Source: Blastobasis lacticolella (lineage: Eukaryota; Arthropoda; Insecta; Lepidoptera; Blastobasidae). Taken from it: a stretch of 64,000 nucleotides of DNA. Location of the stretch: assembly GCA_905147135.1 (NCBI GenBank), contig LR990048.1, positions 13,810,563-13,874,562 on the forward strand, in the 5' to 3' direction. Numbering within the stretch: the stretch's first letter is position 1; every line of letters starts with the position of its first letter. A model generated the notes under the pieces. The model had not been told where the DNA came from and did not search any database. It saw only the letters and a list, made by a program, of their open reading frames with translations. Positions 22,587-33,942 of this stretch are shown one piece after another. The position numbers were made by a program, and so were the translations under genes.

Positions 22587-25014
22587 TGTATGGATAGATA
22601 TAGATTAACTCACTCTTTCGCCAATGTAAGTATTTAAATTTCCGATCACATACCCTTTTTTGGAATATGAATACTCTTAGTGTTGGAAGTGTATTTTACT
22701 ACAACTAATAAACACAACAAAGCATTCACATTTGAACCTTTGTACCAGCGTTCTTAATTTCATTATAATGTCTAGCTAGATTATACAATATGCATAGGTA
22801 CTCTACATTTGTCGGTGAGGGTCAGATGTTTGGTCTAAGTTATCAGCTTTTATCATCCCAAACTTTTAGTATAAAATTGTTCCAAATAATATTAACTGTC
22901 ATTTCCTTTCATGTTTATTTAAAACTGGCGCCTCTGCTTGTATAAAACATGGTAACATATAAATGCCTCTAGATATTTCTTCCATATACTTCCCATTTCG
23001 ACCTTAACCAAGGCCACGCGTTCGGCCCATCAATTTGGACAATAAATACCTCAGTGGCATCCGAACTGAAATAGACAAAAAGCAATCGTACTTCACGGAA
23101 ATAGAGTACAGAATTCGCTCCTAGCCTGCCGCTTGTTCCGGCGTCCCAGCTATATGGCTTCACTGCGCACACGCCGCCCGGATGAGACTAACCAGATTTG
23201 TTTTTCATAATTTATATGATAGTTAGCCACAACGAAACTATAGTTACATTTAGCAATTTCGCCGGCAGCTATTCGGGCTTTTTGTTTGGGTTAAAAGTAC
23301 ATTCGTTTGCGGTTTGAAATATGGATTCCGTGCTGGAGTTATGATTAATATGTAAAGGCTGACGGTAAGACGCAACTGCAACTCTAAGACCGCGTCGTAA
23401 AGTTTAGATTGGTGTATCCGTAGTTCGACTGCGAGCAGGGACGTCTGGGTCTTTAAAATTTAATGTAAACGTTACATCTGCAATTTCTGGTACGGGCGAA
23501 CGCTAGCCTGCGCCGGACTGAATTACCCACATTACTTTTTGATTAACATAACAGCATAAATTAACAAGTATTTTTGTGGTCTATTTTATGGCAAAGCTGT
23601 AAACCGTGTCAGTGCAGTTTAAACAATTCACTTGGCTCAGCAAAGTCGTAGAAAACTTTGCTTTATCTATCAATTACATGAAGAAGGTATTTTCATTTAC
23701 GTTTAGTACCTGTAATGTAAAATATAAGGCTTTTTCCCAAAATAAATCAGTTTGATATTAATCTGATTCTTGTTATTACGAGAAAATTGAAATTAATTTC
23801 AAGGTGTATAATATTCAAGCTTCTAGGAATAAGCAGAAAGCAGTCATTTGTGTATTTTGTTATACTTGCAACAATTATCTTAATTATAATAATGTTTGCA
23901 GAAAGTGGTAGCCAACAACACAAATAAATTAAAAAAGTGCTTTTCCTGTCAACAAATGGGCAGTTATAAATGTAGGTAGGCACTTCCAATTAAGGTTTGA
24001 ACCCAACGCGCGATCGGATTATCTACTCTAACTGTAACATAGTTCATAATGTATAATAAATTAGTTTCAATCATTGGTGTTGCTAAACCGCTAATTAGCA
24101 TATCGTAATAACCTTATTCCGCAATTAATGTAATCACAGAGAAATGAGAGTAGTTAAATCGAAATGTCACAACAAATTAAAAATTCATAATTAATGGAGT
24201 GTGAACAATATTGGTGGTGAAAACACGTAGTACCTATCATATTCTGTGAAGTAATAAAGCCTGTACGGCACGTCCAGGCACATTGTACGTAATTTTAGAA
24301 ATTGGTACTGATATTGGCGACAAATGGTGCACATCGTCGTCATTCGTCGTCTTTGTCGCATACGTGAGTGTAAATACAACTTACAAGGGCTGAAACAGGA
24401 CAAAAAAAACATAATAATGAACATAATTGTTCGAAGTAGATGTTACGAACGACAGTAGCCGCTTTCCATCAGACGGTGGGATATCTGCTCATTGTTACTG
24501 GTCTGTATAAAAGGCTTATAGGCAGGCACCGAGGAAATATCCAACAGTGAGGCGCCATATTTCCACGTCGGACTGACGGCGGACATCAGACGACGTCACC
24601 TTTTATCCCGTGCGGCCTGGTAATTTATTGCTGCATTAACCCAAATGTTTCTCATGAATTATTAATTGGCAACACTTAAATTTGACAATAAAAAGACTAC
24701 AGCCGTGAGAGACCTTTGCGGGGACAAAGGGAAGCTATGGAACCTCCAACGTTAATTTTGGTGAGCCGATTCCGGGCGCCATTCAATTCGGGGAATCCCA
24801 CTTGTTCTGTGGAGATTGTGGCAAATTAAAACAAGCTCTAAGCCTCATTTGACTTTGCCGAATTGGGTGTTCAGCACAGTTAATTTGCATTTGGAGACGG
24901 TTTTGGCGGGGCGCGTTTGAGCCGCTCACGATATTTGTTGACAGTGTGCGTCTTCGTTGTTTGTAATTTGTTTCCTTGTAAATGTAATACTTATAGTAGT
25001 CAGCAGGATAGGAA
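22587..25014. other. Non-coding intron sequence
   Basis: No gene recognised. A weak family D-like phrase (CGCTTTCCATCAGACGGTGG) is at about 24462. The 113-codon frame at 24783-25124 includes LINE tail sequence and is not a gene. Confidence 0.35.
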
Positions 25015-25083
25015 GAGGTGGCGGTATGTGGTGTCGGAGGCCAAGATCCACTTTGGGACGCTGAGCCATCGCAGTAAGTAAGT
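25015..25083 (-). mobile_element. LINE 3' end fragment
   Basis: On the minus strand: TACTGCGATGGCTCAGCGTC, CCAAAGTGGATCTTGGCCTC, CGACACC. This phrase is common at the 3' ends of Lepidopteran LINE copies. It abuts ATCCAATCTGGTCAGGTTC (25090-25110), a family B scrap. Confidence 0.45.
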
Positions 25084-25124
25084 ATAGTAGTTACAGATCC
25101 AATCTGGTCAGGTTCAATAACCAA

Positions 25125-26379
25125 ATTTATTATAGTAGTTATGGAAACTTATAGGTTAAAAAGAGTAACAACCCAAAATTAGAACTCGTAATAAATTATA
25201 AAACGCCTTTACATTATGGTAGTGCAGGGTGTTATCCATAACAATCAACGAATACACGTTACTGTAACCTGTGGCCAAACATTGCGTAAATCAATATTGA
25301 TAATAATGATTAGCCGCTGTCAGTATTCCGGTTTGCAATTGTAAATGCCAATACGAATGAATACCAACCAACGCCTGCATAGTTTTCCGGCATAATGCGA
25401 CCGGTTGACAAATCCCGGAATTCCGGATGCCATGGAACGCGTGTTTCCCGTACTGATTATGCAGGCCTCTATTAATAAATTCACGAGAATTCAAGCGCTG
25501 CAGTTCCCGCCATTGCCAGCGGACTGTACGCGACACGACATTCTTCCTCCGACCCGGCCCCCACATCAAATATTAACGGGAAAGGATAGAACCCATAAGG
25601 TCGTATCGTTTTTGTCCCGGATGACCCATCGCGTGTCTGTAAAAACGGAATATTAACAGGAAGCTGGGGCTCCGCCTGTTTATTTTATGCGGCGCAATAT
25701 GTGTGTCGTTCAAATACAGTATGTCAACGACTGCAGGCAGATACATAATTTGTATAATTTTTTTTCTGAATAAATTGTTCGACTCGCTTTCGAAACTCAT
25801 ACTGGGCCTTTCAATTAATAGGTTTTTTTTTTCTGGTTTCAGTCGAGGGTCCTGGCGCCTAATTCTCGTGCTGTGACATCTAGAATTCGACATTTTTTCT
25901 AGTCCCATATCTTCATTATAATGACATTGACATGTCTATTGCGGCCAAAAAATATTTTCTCAACTATCTTTGACAGTCGTACATTGTCGAAGATAAATTC
26001 AGTGATGTTTTAATACAGTTTTTTTGCCTAGATGTCACAGCGTGAGAATCGCCCCCCTGGTCGATTGATAGCAGATAGTATTGATACCAACTATAACAGA
26101 CAGGAATCTCACACTATCTCTTCAAAAAGCCTTGTCTTTGGGAATGCGCAACACACGTCTGTGCAAGTGAAAAGTGACCGATGACGTAGTCATGAAATAC
26201 CAGCAGACCATTTTACGTTGATGGACGCTCATATTAACAGACGGACGAGATAAGATGTTTGACTTTCGAGTGTCACTTATCAGTAAAATTTCATGGTATT
26301 CCTTCCTGTCACCGTTTCTTAAATATTTCGCGTATTTTATCTAAAAATACTATACTATATTGTTAGGTAACCTTTTGGC
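25125..26379. other. Non-coding intron sequence
   Basis: 25390-25690 has a higher GC content and overlapping open frames of 83 to 111 codons on both strands, with no recognisable domain. I see no splice-bounded exon. Confidence 0.3.
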
Positions 26380-26391
26380 ACAGCAGGTCAT

Positions 26392-26657
26392 CATCACAGC
26401 CCGTAGCGGTCCACTGCTGGACTTAGGACTCTCCCACGCAAGGAGAGGTTATTGCCATAATCTCCACGCTTGGCAGGCGCATCGCATTGTTTAAATATAA
26501 CAATGGAAAATGCTGCTGCCCATTTTCCAGACTACGGAGACTTTTGATCTTTTGCCTCAAAAACATTAGTCGCCTTGTACTACACCCAGGAGCGTAAGGG
26601 GTTGGTGCTATTCTACTCTGCCGGTCACCACACGGCCATGCCGGTCACCACACGGCT
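26392..26657 (-). mobile_element. Family A element with duplicated 5' end
   Basis: Flanked by the perfect 12-bp duplication ACAGCAGGTCAT (26380-26391 and 26658-26669). On the minus strand the 5' end reads AGCCGTGTGGTGACCGGCAT followed at once by GGCCGTGTGGTGACCGGCAG, so the terminal segment is present twice. The rest is typical and ends in GATGATGA. Confidence 0.85.
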
Positions 26658-26669
26658 ACAGCAGGTCAT

Positions 26670-27950
26670 TTTCTTGAAATTTAGTTTTTAAAGTACTTAT
26701 TTAGAATAGAACCGATTCTTTTGATGCTATATTAAACATTTATGTAAAACATATCATTCTTAGAAGTTTTAAATTATTCTTTTATTTTAATATTAATAGT
26801 TTTATAGTATTCATCACGTTTCTTATCGCGTAAGGTACAAGTATACGGGTATACGAATAGCCCGATATTCTTACGGCTGCACGACAATACCGTCGACGAC
26901 AATGATGTCGTCCCGTGGCCGTGATAGATGCGTCGACATATCGGGCTTCTCGTTAACCAAGGTACAGGGTCGTTTCTTGGAGACCCTATTGTCATATAGG
27001 CTTGGGAATACCACTTGTGCAAAGGAGTATAAAGTATACACGATACTGTGTACCTAGTCCTATAGTACCTTTAATATCATACTAAGTTCTTTAGTTGTAG
27101 GTATGCGCCGTAATACAACTCGTCATATCATAATCGATAAACTTATCATACATTCTCACTGTTTAATTCATTTGTCTGCTGTATCCTGTCCCGCAATGTA
27201 AAATTAGCATCATGTTTGCCGCGCGGTATGAATTTATAATATAATTTTGTCGAGGTACCCACGTACTGATTGTCGAAACTAACCGCTTACGAGGTTGTTG
27301 ATTATTTGTACACGAAGTAATAATTAATACGCATAAGAACAAGGGTTCTATTTGCTCCAATTTGGATTACTAGCATTAACTACTTGATTAGATATAGGTA
27401 GGTGTAAAGCGTATTCCTCTTACATAAACACGTTCAGATTTAACGGTGCCGTGTTTTTGACGAATGTCAGTCACACATGTGAGATATATCTGACAATTGT
27501 CAAAACACCTATGGAGCTGTCAATTTGTTATTCGATAAATGTACGGGAATTGAGAATATTTAAAACGCATCATGTGTATCATGTAACGAAATGTCACGTT
27601 ACAGACACGTTTCGTAGACATAAAGAGAGTCATGGAGGTATACTTAGATGCCCTGACTGAGCGTGTTGTAGATGTATGCAAAAGTGCTACGAGTCCAAAC
27701 ACACTGGAATATGAAATCTATGAAACGTGCAGGGCATTCATTTCCTAAGATATTTCACTTCTATTATGTGTAGGTTTGCACCATCGTCATTGTTATTAAC
27801 AATTTCTCTAATTTAATATTTCAGATTTGTTTTATCTTTAGTATCGCAATCATTTTTAGAACCAACCTCTGTTCTTTATTATTAGAAAATCATAAAATTT
27901 CATCATACCTCGTCCCAGTCTATCACCTTACGATCTATTAAAAAGGATAT
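26670..27950. other. Non-coding sequence just inside the U12 intron
   Basis: No gene or classified repeat recognised. An inverted motif around 26890-26915 (CGTCGACGACAATGATGTCGTC) is short. The first bases on the minus strand (27950-27941) are the AT-AC donor. Confidence 0.35.
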
Positions 27951-28168
27951 GGATTAGTGATGAGCTTCAAACACCAACTCCTGGGCCGGGTGTCTTGAGT
28001 GAGGTAGCGCATCGCGACAGCCGTGAAGCCTGGGTATGGCAGCCCCTGCCCCGCACTGCTCTCCGTGCTGAGCCCCCCCTCCGAATCCGACTCCCCCCCT
28101 TCGGACTCGGAGCACCCGCTCGACCCCGAGCCCCCCTCGCGATACCCGTAGTAAGGCATCTCAGACAT
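27951..28168 (-). CDS. Ca-alpha1T: T-type calcium channel alpha-1, start-codon exon
   Basis: This exon encodes the cytoplasmic N-terminus of a Cav3 pore-forming subunit, a low-voltage-activated plasma-membrane calcium channel of excitable cells. It supplies 72 codons plus two bases (CC). Residues 1-45 start MSEMPYYGY and are rich in Gly, Ser and Glu. Then come LPYPGF and YLTQDTRPRSWCLKLITNP, which match the conserved stretch just before IS1 in vertebrate Cav3 channels (recalled: LPYPALAPV, FYLSQDSRPRSWCLR). An in-frame TAA lies a few codons upstream of this ATG, which supports the start; a second Met follows at residue 4. The 3' edge is not followed by GT. The next bases are ATATCCTTTT, a U12-type AT-AC donor, and the partial codon CC is completed by the A that opens the exon at 3961. 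N-terminal length varies in this family, so the exact start is less certain than the exon. Confidence 0.88.
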
Positions 28169-28335
28169 CCACTTAACTTATAAGCTCATGTTATCACTTA
28201 GTAAATGTCTATACACTACTATTTAACCATTTTTCGTTTGTTGCTCAACTGTACGGGTATATCGCTCGAGGGGAGTAGGGGGCAGTTGGGAGGCGGAAGG
28301 CTCGGGCGACGGAGTATTCCATGGTTGAGCAGGAT
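28169..28335 (-). other. Ca-alpha1T: Probable 5' UTR part of the start-codon exon, with uORFs
   Basis: Upstream of the channel ATG (on the minus strand) the sequence runs to a good acceptor, ATTTTTAATTGTTCCAG|ATCCTG, at 28336/28335. The exon may therefore start there, with at least one more 5' exon at higher coordinates. The stretch holds three upstream ATGs: a 25-codon ORF at 28322-28245 in a strong context (CAACCATGG), then ATG GTT AAA TAG, then ATG AGC TTA TAA. All end before the main start. The first part is GC-rich (28255-28325). That this is transcribed UTR is an inference from the acceptor. Confidence 0.45.
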
Positions 28336-28941
28336 CTGGAACAATTAAAAATATTTTTTAAGATTTACTTTTATCTTTTTTACAACTTTACACAGAGAAA
28401 GCGAGCGAACGAAGAACCTAACAGAAACTATTGCTAATATTGGTTTGATTTCGAACACTGAATAGTGATCCTCGACCAATAATTGAGAAGTTTCTGCTCC
28501 GTCTGGTATTATGGTTTGCGCCTTTAATTGCACTGGTAACCTTATCCTTCCGGGACCGAAATATAACAAAGTGTGGTTGCCGCTGGGCTATTTGTACAAG
28601 ACCCGACGTAATAGCTACGAATTTAATCAAAATGCCATTAGCGATGTAAATGGAACGAATACTCGTCAGTATATTGAAGTTTAATAACGAGCCGTGTTCT
28701 TTCATTGATCAACTAACGAATACGGCCCCCTCCGTTTATTCGAAAACTTAATACTGGATCGTGCAAACAAAATTACGCTGTTTACTCCACGTACCGCATG
28801 CAGACTCATTAAATTCCAATTCTGTTTTTGGATCGTTAAAATTCAGTCGCGTTTGCCAAACGTAAATATTTGGTGATTATTTTAAAATCTCCATAATGTG
28901 AGCATATGAGTTGCTGAGGCTGTGAACTCGCACGTTTACTA
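28336..28941. other. Non-coding, probable 5' intron or upstream region
   Basis: 28336-28380 on the minus strand is a T-rich tract ending in TTCCAG, a likely acceptor for the exon below it. The 74- and 95-codon frames beyond it show no domain. Confidence 0.35.
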
Positions 28942-29444
28942 ATAGACTGTGAGGGCGCCGTAGGTTATCCTACGTCATCGAGAATAAGAAAAATTCCAAT
29001 TTGTTCGGAGACTCACAAAACGTTGATCTGCCCGGGCACAAAAACTATTTTTTTTTTGTGGCTCAAACTTTTACTTTTCGTATCGATAGTACTTACATAT
29101 TTTGGGGGTTCTATAAAAATCCGATATATGAAGGTCAAATGCAGAATCGGTCAAATGCAGAATCAGTCAAATGTAGAATCGGTCAAATATAGAATCAGTC
29201 AAATGCAGAATCGGTCAAATATAGAATCGGTCAAATGCAGAATCGGTCAAAAGTAGACTATGATGTCAATAGTAGAATCAGTATGTATGTATGTAAACTC
29301 TTTATTGCAATTAAAAAGAAATACAGTCTTCAGTCATTTGTAGACTAAACGACCATAATGTGACTGACGTCTACTGTCACTACAAAGTGGATTTTTTCTT
29401 GAACTCGATGACATAGGATAACCTACGGCTCCCACTCAGTCTAT
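28942..29444. mobile_element. MITE with about 60-bp terminal inverted repeats and an internal minisatellite
   Basis: The left end reads ATAGACTGTGAGGGCGCCGT, then AGGTTATCCTACGTCATCGAG. The inverted right end reads ATAGACTGAGTGGGAGCCGT, then AGGTTATCCTATGTCATCGAG. Inside are CACAAAACGTTGATCTGCCC, the 16-bp tandem repeat at 29134-29261, and a scrap of LINE tail (TAAACTCTTTATTGCAATTA) at about 29293. Confidence 0.7.
29134..29261. repeat. 16-bp minisatellite, eight units
   Basis: Eight consecutive units of GTCAAATGCAGAATCG, varying mainly as GC/TA at the middle and G/A at the end; the last unit is degenerate. Too short and without spacers to be a CRISPR array. It lies in the TAGACTG MITE. Confidence 0.9.
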
Positions 29445-29771
29445 AAGGCGTTCCAAACTGTCGACCTTCCGCCTTTCTCATTAAAACGACTTAGTGCGTT
29501 AACGAGTCCGCCAAAGCAAACGCCGAAACAAAAACTTGAGGGTAAATAGAACTCTGGCACTCTAGTTGCGATGAAAAGAAGGCTTTGTGCCAGTGGAAAA
29601 ATGCAGCGCTCATTTGCTGGGGCGGATTTCGACTGATTTCGGACACAACCGGAAACTTACTGCTACCGTGCAATGACCGTCTTAATTATAAGACGTGGAC
29701 AGGCCCACTTCTAGAGGCACAGAAATAAATGTGTGGCTAATTTACATTAGTTTTGCACATTATTTTTATCT

Positions 29772-29925
29772 ATAATCCATTCCCGCCGTCTGTCGCAATG
29801 TATCTAGGTATGTACGTTTGGATCTTTTAAACTTCGCAACGGATTTTAATGCCGTTTTCAACAATAGAGTGAGAGTGATTCAAGAGAAAGGTTTATAAGT
29901 AAGTAAAAAAGGATACGTAAACGAA
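29772..29925 (+). mobile_element. Helitron fragment
   Basis: Contains TTCCCGCCGTCTGTCGCAAT, ACTTCGCAACGGATTTTAAT and GTGATTCAAGAGAAAGGTTT. The CTAG end is missing. Confidence 0.55.
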
Positions 29926-30616
29926 ATAAATTGTTTTGTATTGTATTAAAAATGTAGGTTGAGATTGTGACCACATATATATTCATATATCGCCACTATG
30001 ACCCGTTGCCTCCTCTAGTATCCACTTTGACCGGTCTGCAACAAATAGGTACGACAGAACCATAAATACCCGTTTTATATCAAATAAAATATAAGACACG
30101 ATTACGATACCTCCCATAAAATCATTGATCATCATAAATCTGCAATTAACGCTTTGATTCCTCATGAATTTCTTTTACGTTATTACTGCCCTACGATATT
30201 CGTATTTTATAGGTGAAGGAGTTAACTTATTCCCCGGGGACGCGGTAGGTTTATTCGGAAACGTAAAAAGGTTACGAATATCCTATCTTTGCTCCAATAA
30301 AACGCGGATATCCCACCATAACGTGGAACTCCATATGTACCCCTTCCTATATTTATATCCTCTTATCTTTTATGCATATCTCATTTCCTTACTTTTGGGA
30401 AGTTTGCAAGAACATTTTTACATGTTGTCGTTTTTGCTGTTCCCTTTGAAAGTACACTCGTGTTTTTATTTATTTTTCTGGTAATGGCATATTATTATAA
30501 GCCTTTATTGGTGGTGTAAAAGTGAAACAAATGACACTCGTAACAAAATAAGTAAAAAAAACCATAATAAAACAGGTTTAATTGTCGTTATACAGAAATA
30601 AAATTTAGGATTAGAT
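29926..30616. other. Non-coding sequence
   Basis: No gene recognised. The 106-codon frame at 30164-30484 is hydrophobic (several Phe/Leu/Tyr runs) but has no family resemblance that I can name. Confidence 0.3.
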
Positions 30617-30963
30617 GCGTCGGTGGTGGTTGAGTCCAAGTCGTACTCCGAGATACCGGGTTCGAATCACAATGCCGCCATGTACATGACATGTCATGCA
30701 ACGAAGTTTTCTGAGTTATGTACGTTAGTTAAACACTAACCGAGGCTCTTACGGTGACTGAAAAAATAGTGTCAAAACCAGCACATTCAGGCGACTGAAT
30801 GTGTAACTATGCGTGATCCAGTCTGGTCAGGTTCCCCTATAAATAGAGTCATGCAGATATGATGCCAGTCGCTCCAATGTATTTACGTGATATACCAAAT
30901 CCTCCAAGGCTTAACCCGGGCTCTCGTGCGCGGAAGCTCAACCGGGATATTGACGCCATGGTG
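30617..30963 (+). mobile_element. Family B tRNA-headed SINE
   Basis: Nearly full length. The head is GCGTCGGTGGTGGTTGAGTCC (box A-like), then GGGTTCGAATCACAATG (box B-like). The body has GCGACTGAATGTGTAACTAT and CAGTCTGGTCAGGTTCCCCT. The tail is CTCAACCGGGATATTGACG. Confidence 0.72.
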
Positions 30964-31874
30964 ACAAATAAAACATTTACTACCAATTTTGTAAACACTC
31001 GTAACATATAGAAGAAGCCAAATTTAATATTTGTTATACTACAAGATAAATTTGTAACATTATTTTAAGAAAGTTGTTCCTAGGAACCAAGAGGCCGATT
31101 AAGGAAATAATTATTTTATTACCTTTTTACACAACGGGTTCGCTAAATATTATACATGCCCTGTTTGAAAGGTAAATATTTCTGAAATCGAGATAAAATA
31201 AGTGAATTAATTAGCGAACTCGACAGAGTTCACTAATTAGTTCACAATTCAATCCCGTCATAATAGATAAAAAAGGTATTTTTACCTAGGACAATAACTT
31301 TAGCAAAATAAAAGACGAGATGAATGAGGAAGCAATTTTTCATGCAACCCAGTCCATTACGGTGAGAGTATTACGTATTATATTTTTTTATTCATTGGGC
31401 GGGTGATTGAAAAATCAATCATTCACGAGATGAGGAAACGACGAAAGTTTCATCGACAATTTTCGGCTACGGACCGTCGATGGTTTGATTGTTCTTATAT
31501 GATGTTGATAATGGCGGATTGGAAAAGTTTAAGACGTCTACCGGATTACGTTCGAAGAGGATTTTTGATCGGTTCTCGCTTCTGAGGTGTTAAAGCTGGT
31601 ATAAATAGGTTTAAGTTATCTTAGTGAGTGCTAACTGGTCATAGGTTCAAGTTGACTTCTATAGAGCAGAGAATTTGTAGCAATCAGTTACTGTAGCGAC
31701 GTCAAAAGCAAATGCTTTTAGCTACTCGAGGTTTCTATAATCCAACAAATTTAAATTTGTTGTCGTGTGGCAAGAAAACTAACTAAGTCATTAATCAGAT
31801 TAGGCGTTCATTCTCGACTCCATAATTCATTAGTTGTGGCGGCCAACAGTTTCCTGAGGATGCTCTATTCTATC
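30964..31874. other. Non-coding sequence with a hairpin
   Basis: At 31202-31245 there is a 20-bp stem with 18 matches (GTGAATTAATTAGCGAACTC / GAGTTCACTAATTAGTTCAC) and a 4-base loop. Nothing else recognised. Confidence 0.4.
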
Positions 31875-32110
31875 AGCCCATCTGCCTAATAGTCCACCTG
31901 ATGGCACCAGTGTCAAGAAGTGCGCACGCCCAAAGAACCACCGGCAAGTAAGCGTGCGCATCACCCGTGATTAGGTCTGACGCAATCCGTATGACCGAGA
32001 GGTCGATAGGACCCTGGGTGGAGGTGGGTCAGTCCACCTGATGGAAAACGCTTAGGACCCACAGCCGTCCAGGATATCTGCAACCTAAGGAGAGGATGTG
32101 GTGTCGGTGC
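31875..32110. repeat. Family D repeats, two pieces
   Basis: Two copies of GTCCACCTGATGG at about 31891 and 32033, the second followed by CCAGGATATCTGCAACCTAA. Between them is a segment with GTGCGCACGCCC / AGCGTGCGCATCA. Confidence 0.45.
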
Positions 32111-32121
32111 GTAAGCGCTGA

Positions 32122-32161
32122 TATATAAATATACCACACATTTGAGTGGTATATTTATATA
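32122..32161. repeat. Perfect 16-bp hairpin
   Basis: The arms TATATAAATATACCAC and GTGGTATATTTATATA are perfect inverted repeats around an 8-base loop. It lies next to the family D repeat at 31875-32110 and may be part of a palindromic element. Confidence 0.6.
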
Positions 32162-33395
32162 CATACCTACTTCCATTACTAATGAATTCCATTGTCTACA
32201 GACATCCATACATACATACACCCACTTAAATGAAATTATACTATAATACCGAATTATAATGTATGTATATGTCTTAAACAATACCTAAGTAGAAGAAGGT
32301 ACCCCATAAAATATGTAGTCTCTGTCTAAAAGGTCAAGCGACTTAAAAATTAGAAGTTTGATTAAAATCTACTAGTAAATAACTTGATTTTTAGTAATGA
32401 ACATGTTCATCTTTTAGCTACTATCTTGTAGTATACAGACGGACGTCCTCATTAATCAATAAGTTATGCTTACATACTTGTTGATTTCGATCAATCTTAT
32501 AATTTCCCAAGTCAATTGATTTTTTTAGACAGAGTTCTACCTAATTACGTCTATACTAATATTGATAGCCAGTCCGCGCCCCAAGGGGCCAGCATTTAGC
32601 CATATGTATGTATAATACTTCGTTAGATTGTACATTGCTTATTTACGACCCATAGTACGAGCTTGACATTTGGAGTAATTACTTAGGCCATACAACAATT
32701 AATAATATTGTCGACGATGGTACGAGTTAGACTCCTATTGGAACAGTTGGTTCAACGATAAAAAAGGTTTCATTAACGAGAAGCAGGTATGGTCTGGACG
32801 AAAATAGCTAAAAGATACAACTTATGGTTTTTACACTACCCACAATACTTATCTAGATAATCAATCAATTCATAAAGAAATTGGTCCACTAAAGACACAA
32901 CACATATCAAAGCCCAACCAGACACCTTATAAATAACTGGTCGCCATTATGTTCCGTACGTCAATGGACACCAAAAACTGCCGATAAATAATTCAATACG
33001 GTTCACCAAAGTGTTCGCCGACGGTGTGGAAATGTTTCGTGGAACAAATAAATAGTCCCGGGCCGCAGCCAGTCACGGCATTTACACAACAAATCGATTG
33101 TCACCGATAAAGCGCCATTATGTCTCTAGTTTTACCCGGGGGAGGCATTCTTTCGTTCTCGCGCTCGCTTGGACGAACCGATACTCGGTTCGGTTGGACG
33201 ATACCTATGATGCGAGACACGAGTTGATGTGATGCATTTGATTTCTGGCCGTTTCATGAGGGGTTAAGTATTGTGAGAGGTATTTGTTTAACTTCAAGGA
33301 ATACGTTTTTTTTATTTGTGAGTATTGAGTTACACACATAGGTACCAGTACATAGTTTTAGGAGCTTAACGAAACATTATAAACCTACACCAGCC
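32162..33395. other. Non-coding sequence
   Basis: No gene or repeat family recognised. Confidence 0.35.
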
Positions 33396-33545
33396 AGTCA
33401 GGGTATAGCCAGTAGGGATAGGTAGAGGCCATGCTGTTCTACTTGCTACAGTCCTGACAAACCTCTCTTACTTCTTCCACATTCTAGGTTTACGGGTCTC
33501 CCCTCTCGGGTTTCCCCTCCAAGCGTATCGATTGCTTTCACTCTT
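33396..33545. repeat. Interspersed repeat fragment
   Basis: Reads GTAGAGGCCATGCTGTTCTA, CTTGCTACAGTCCTGACAAA, CCTCTCTTACTTCTTCCAC and TATCGATTGCTTTCAC. A shorter relative at about 59497 starts CATCACGCCTCTCTCCGCAG. I recognise it as a Lepidopteran LINE/SINE-like repeat but cannot name it. Confidence 0.45.
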
Positions 33546-33942
33546 GCCATAAAGACGTATTTATTTTTCGTTAATCTCTTAATATCTAATGAAAATAATA
33601 GCTCTTGACTATGGTAATAATATTTATAATGTTATGTTATTACAAACTAAGATCACAGAATATTATTACTGTATGACTATGAATTTGTAAAAGTTGTCAT
33701 TCGGGCCACATTTTAGTGACAGGCTATCATAATGATGTGGGATAACAAGATATGTAATATCGTGTAGGCCTCATTTAAAGGGCAGACCGAGACGTTAGCC
33801 TCATAAAGGTACGTTTCGTTTCATATCTACCTCTTGTCGAAATTTCTGTTACAAAAAAATCCAAAAACGAAAATATTGTTCTACGAATATGTATGTATGT
33901 ATATTAGCGTAAAGAGCAAAAATTATAGATCATAAAATTAAG

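Larger units (their letters stand above)
3962..27950 (-). other. Ca-alpha1T: AT-AC (U12-type) intron of the calcium channel gene
   Basis: This is an intron of about 24 kb. On the minus strand it begins ATATCCTTTT at 27950, matching the minor-spliceosome donor consensus, and ends ...TGCTTTAACTCATACTGCAC at 3962. TGCTTTAAC agrees with the U12 branch consensus TTCCTTAAC at 7 of 9 bases, and the branch A lies about 12 nt before the terminal AC. Splicing at AT/AC gives AAT CC|A TGG TTC GAG (N-P-W-F-E), exactly the conserved Cav3 residues. No GT-AG alternative works: the nearest upstream AG at the 3' end is about 55 nt away with an in-frame TAA between. Minor AT-AC introns are known at conserved positions in vertebrate sodium and calcium channel genes. 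The intron body is mostly mobile-element remains. Confidence 0.85.

Noticed and set aside
24783..25124. A 113-codon minus-strand frame
   Set aside because: Its first third is LINE 3' end and SINE sequence, and the rest has no recognisable feature.
29134..29261. CRISPR-like array
   Set aside because: Units follow each other without spacers and the sequence is plainly eukaryotic. It is a minisatellite.
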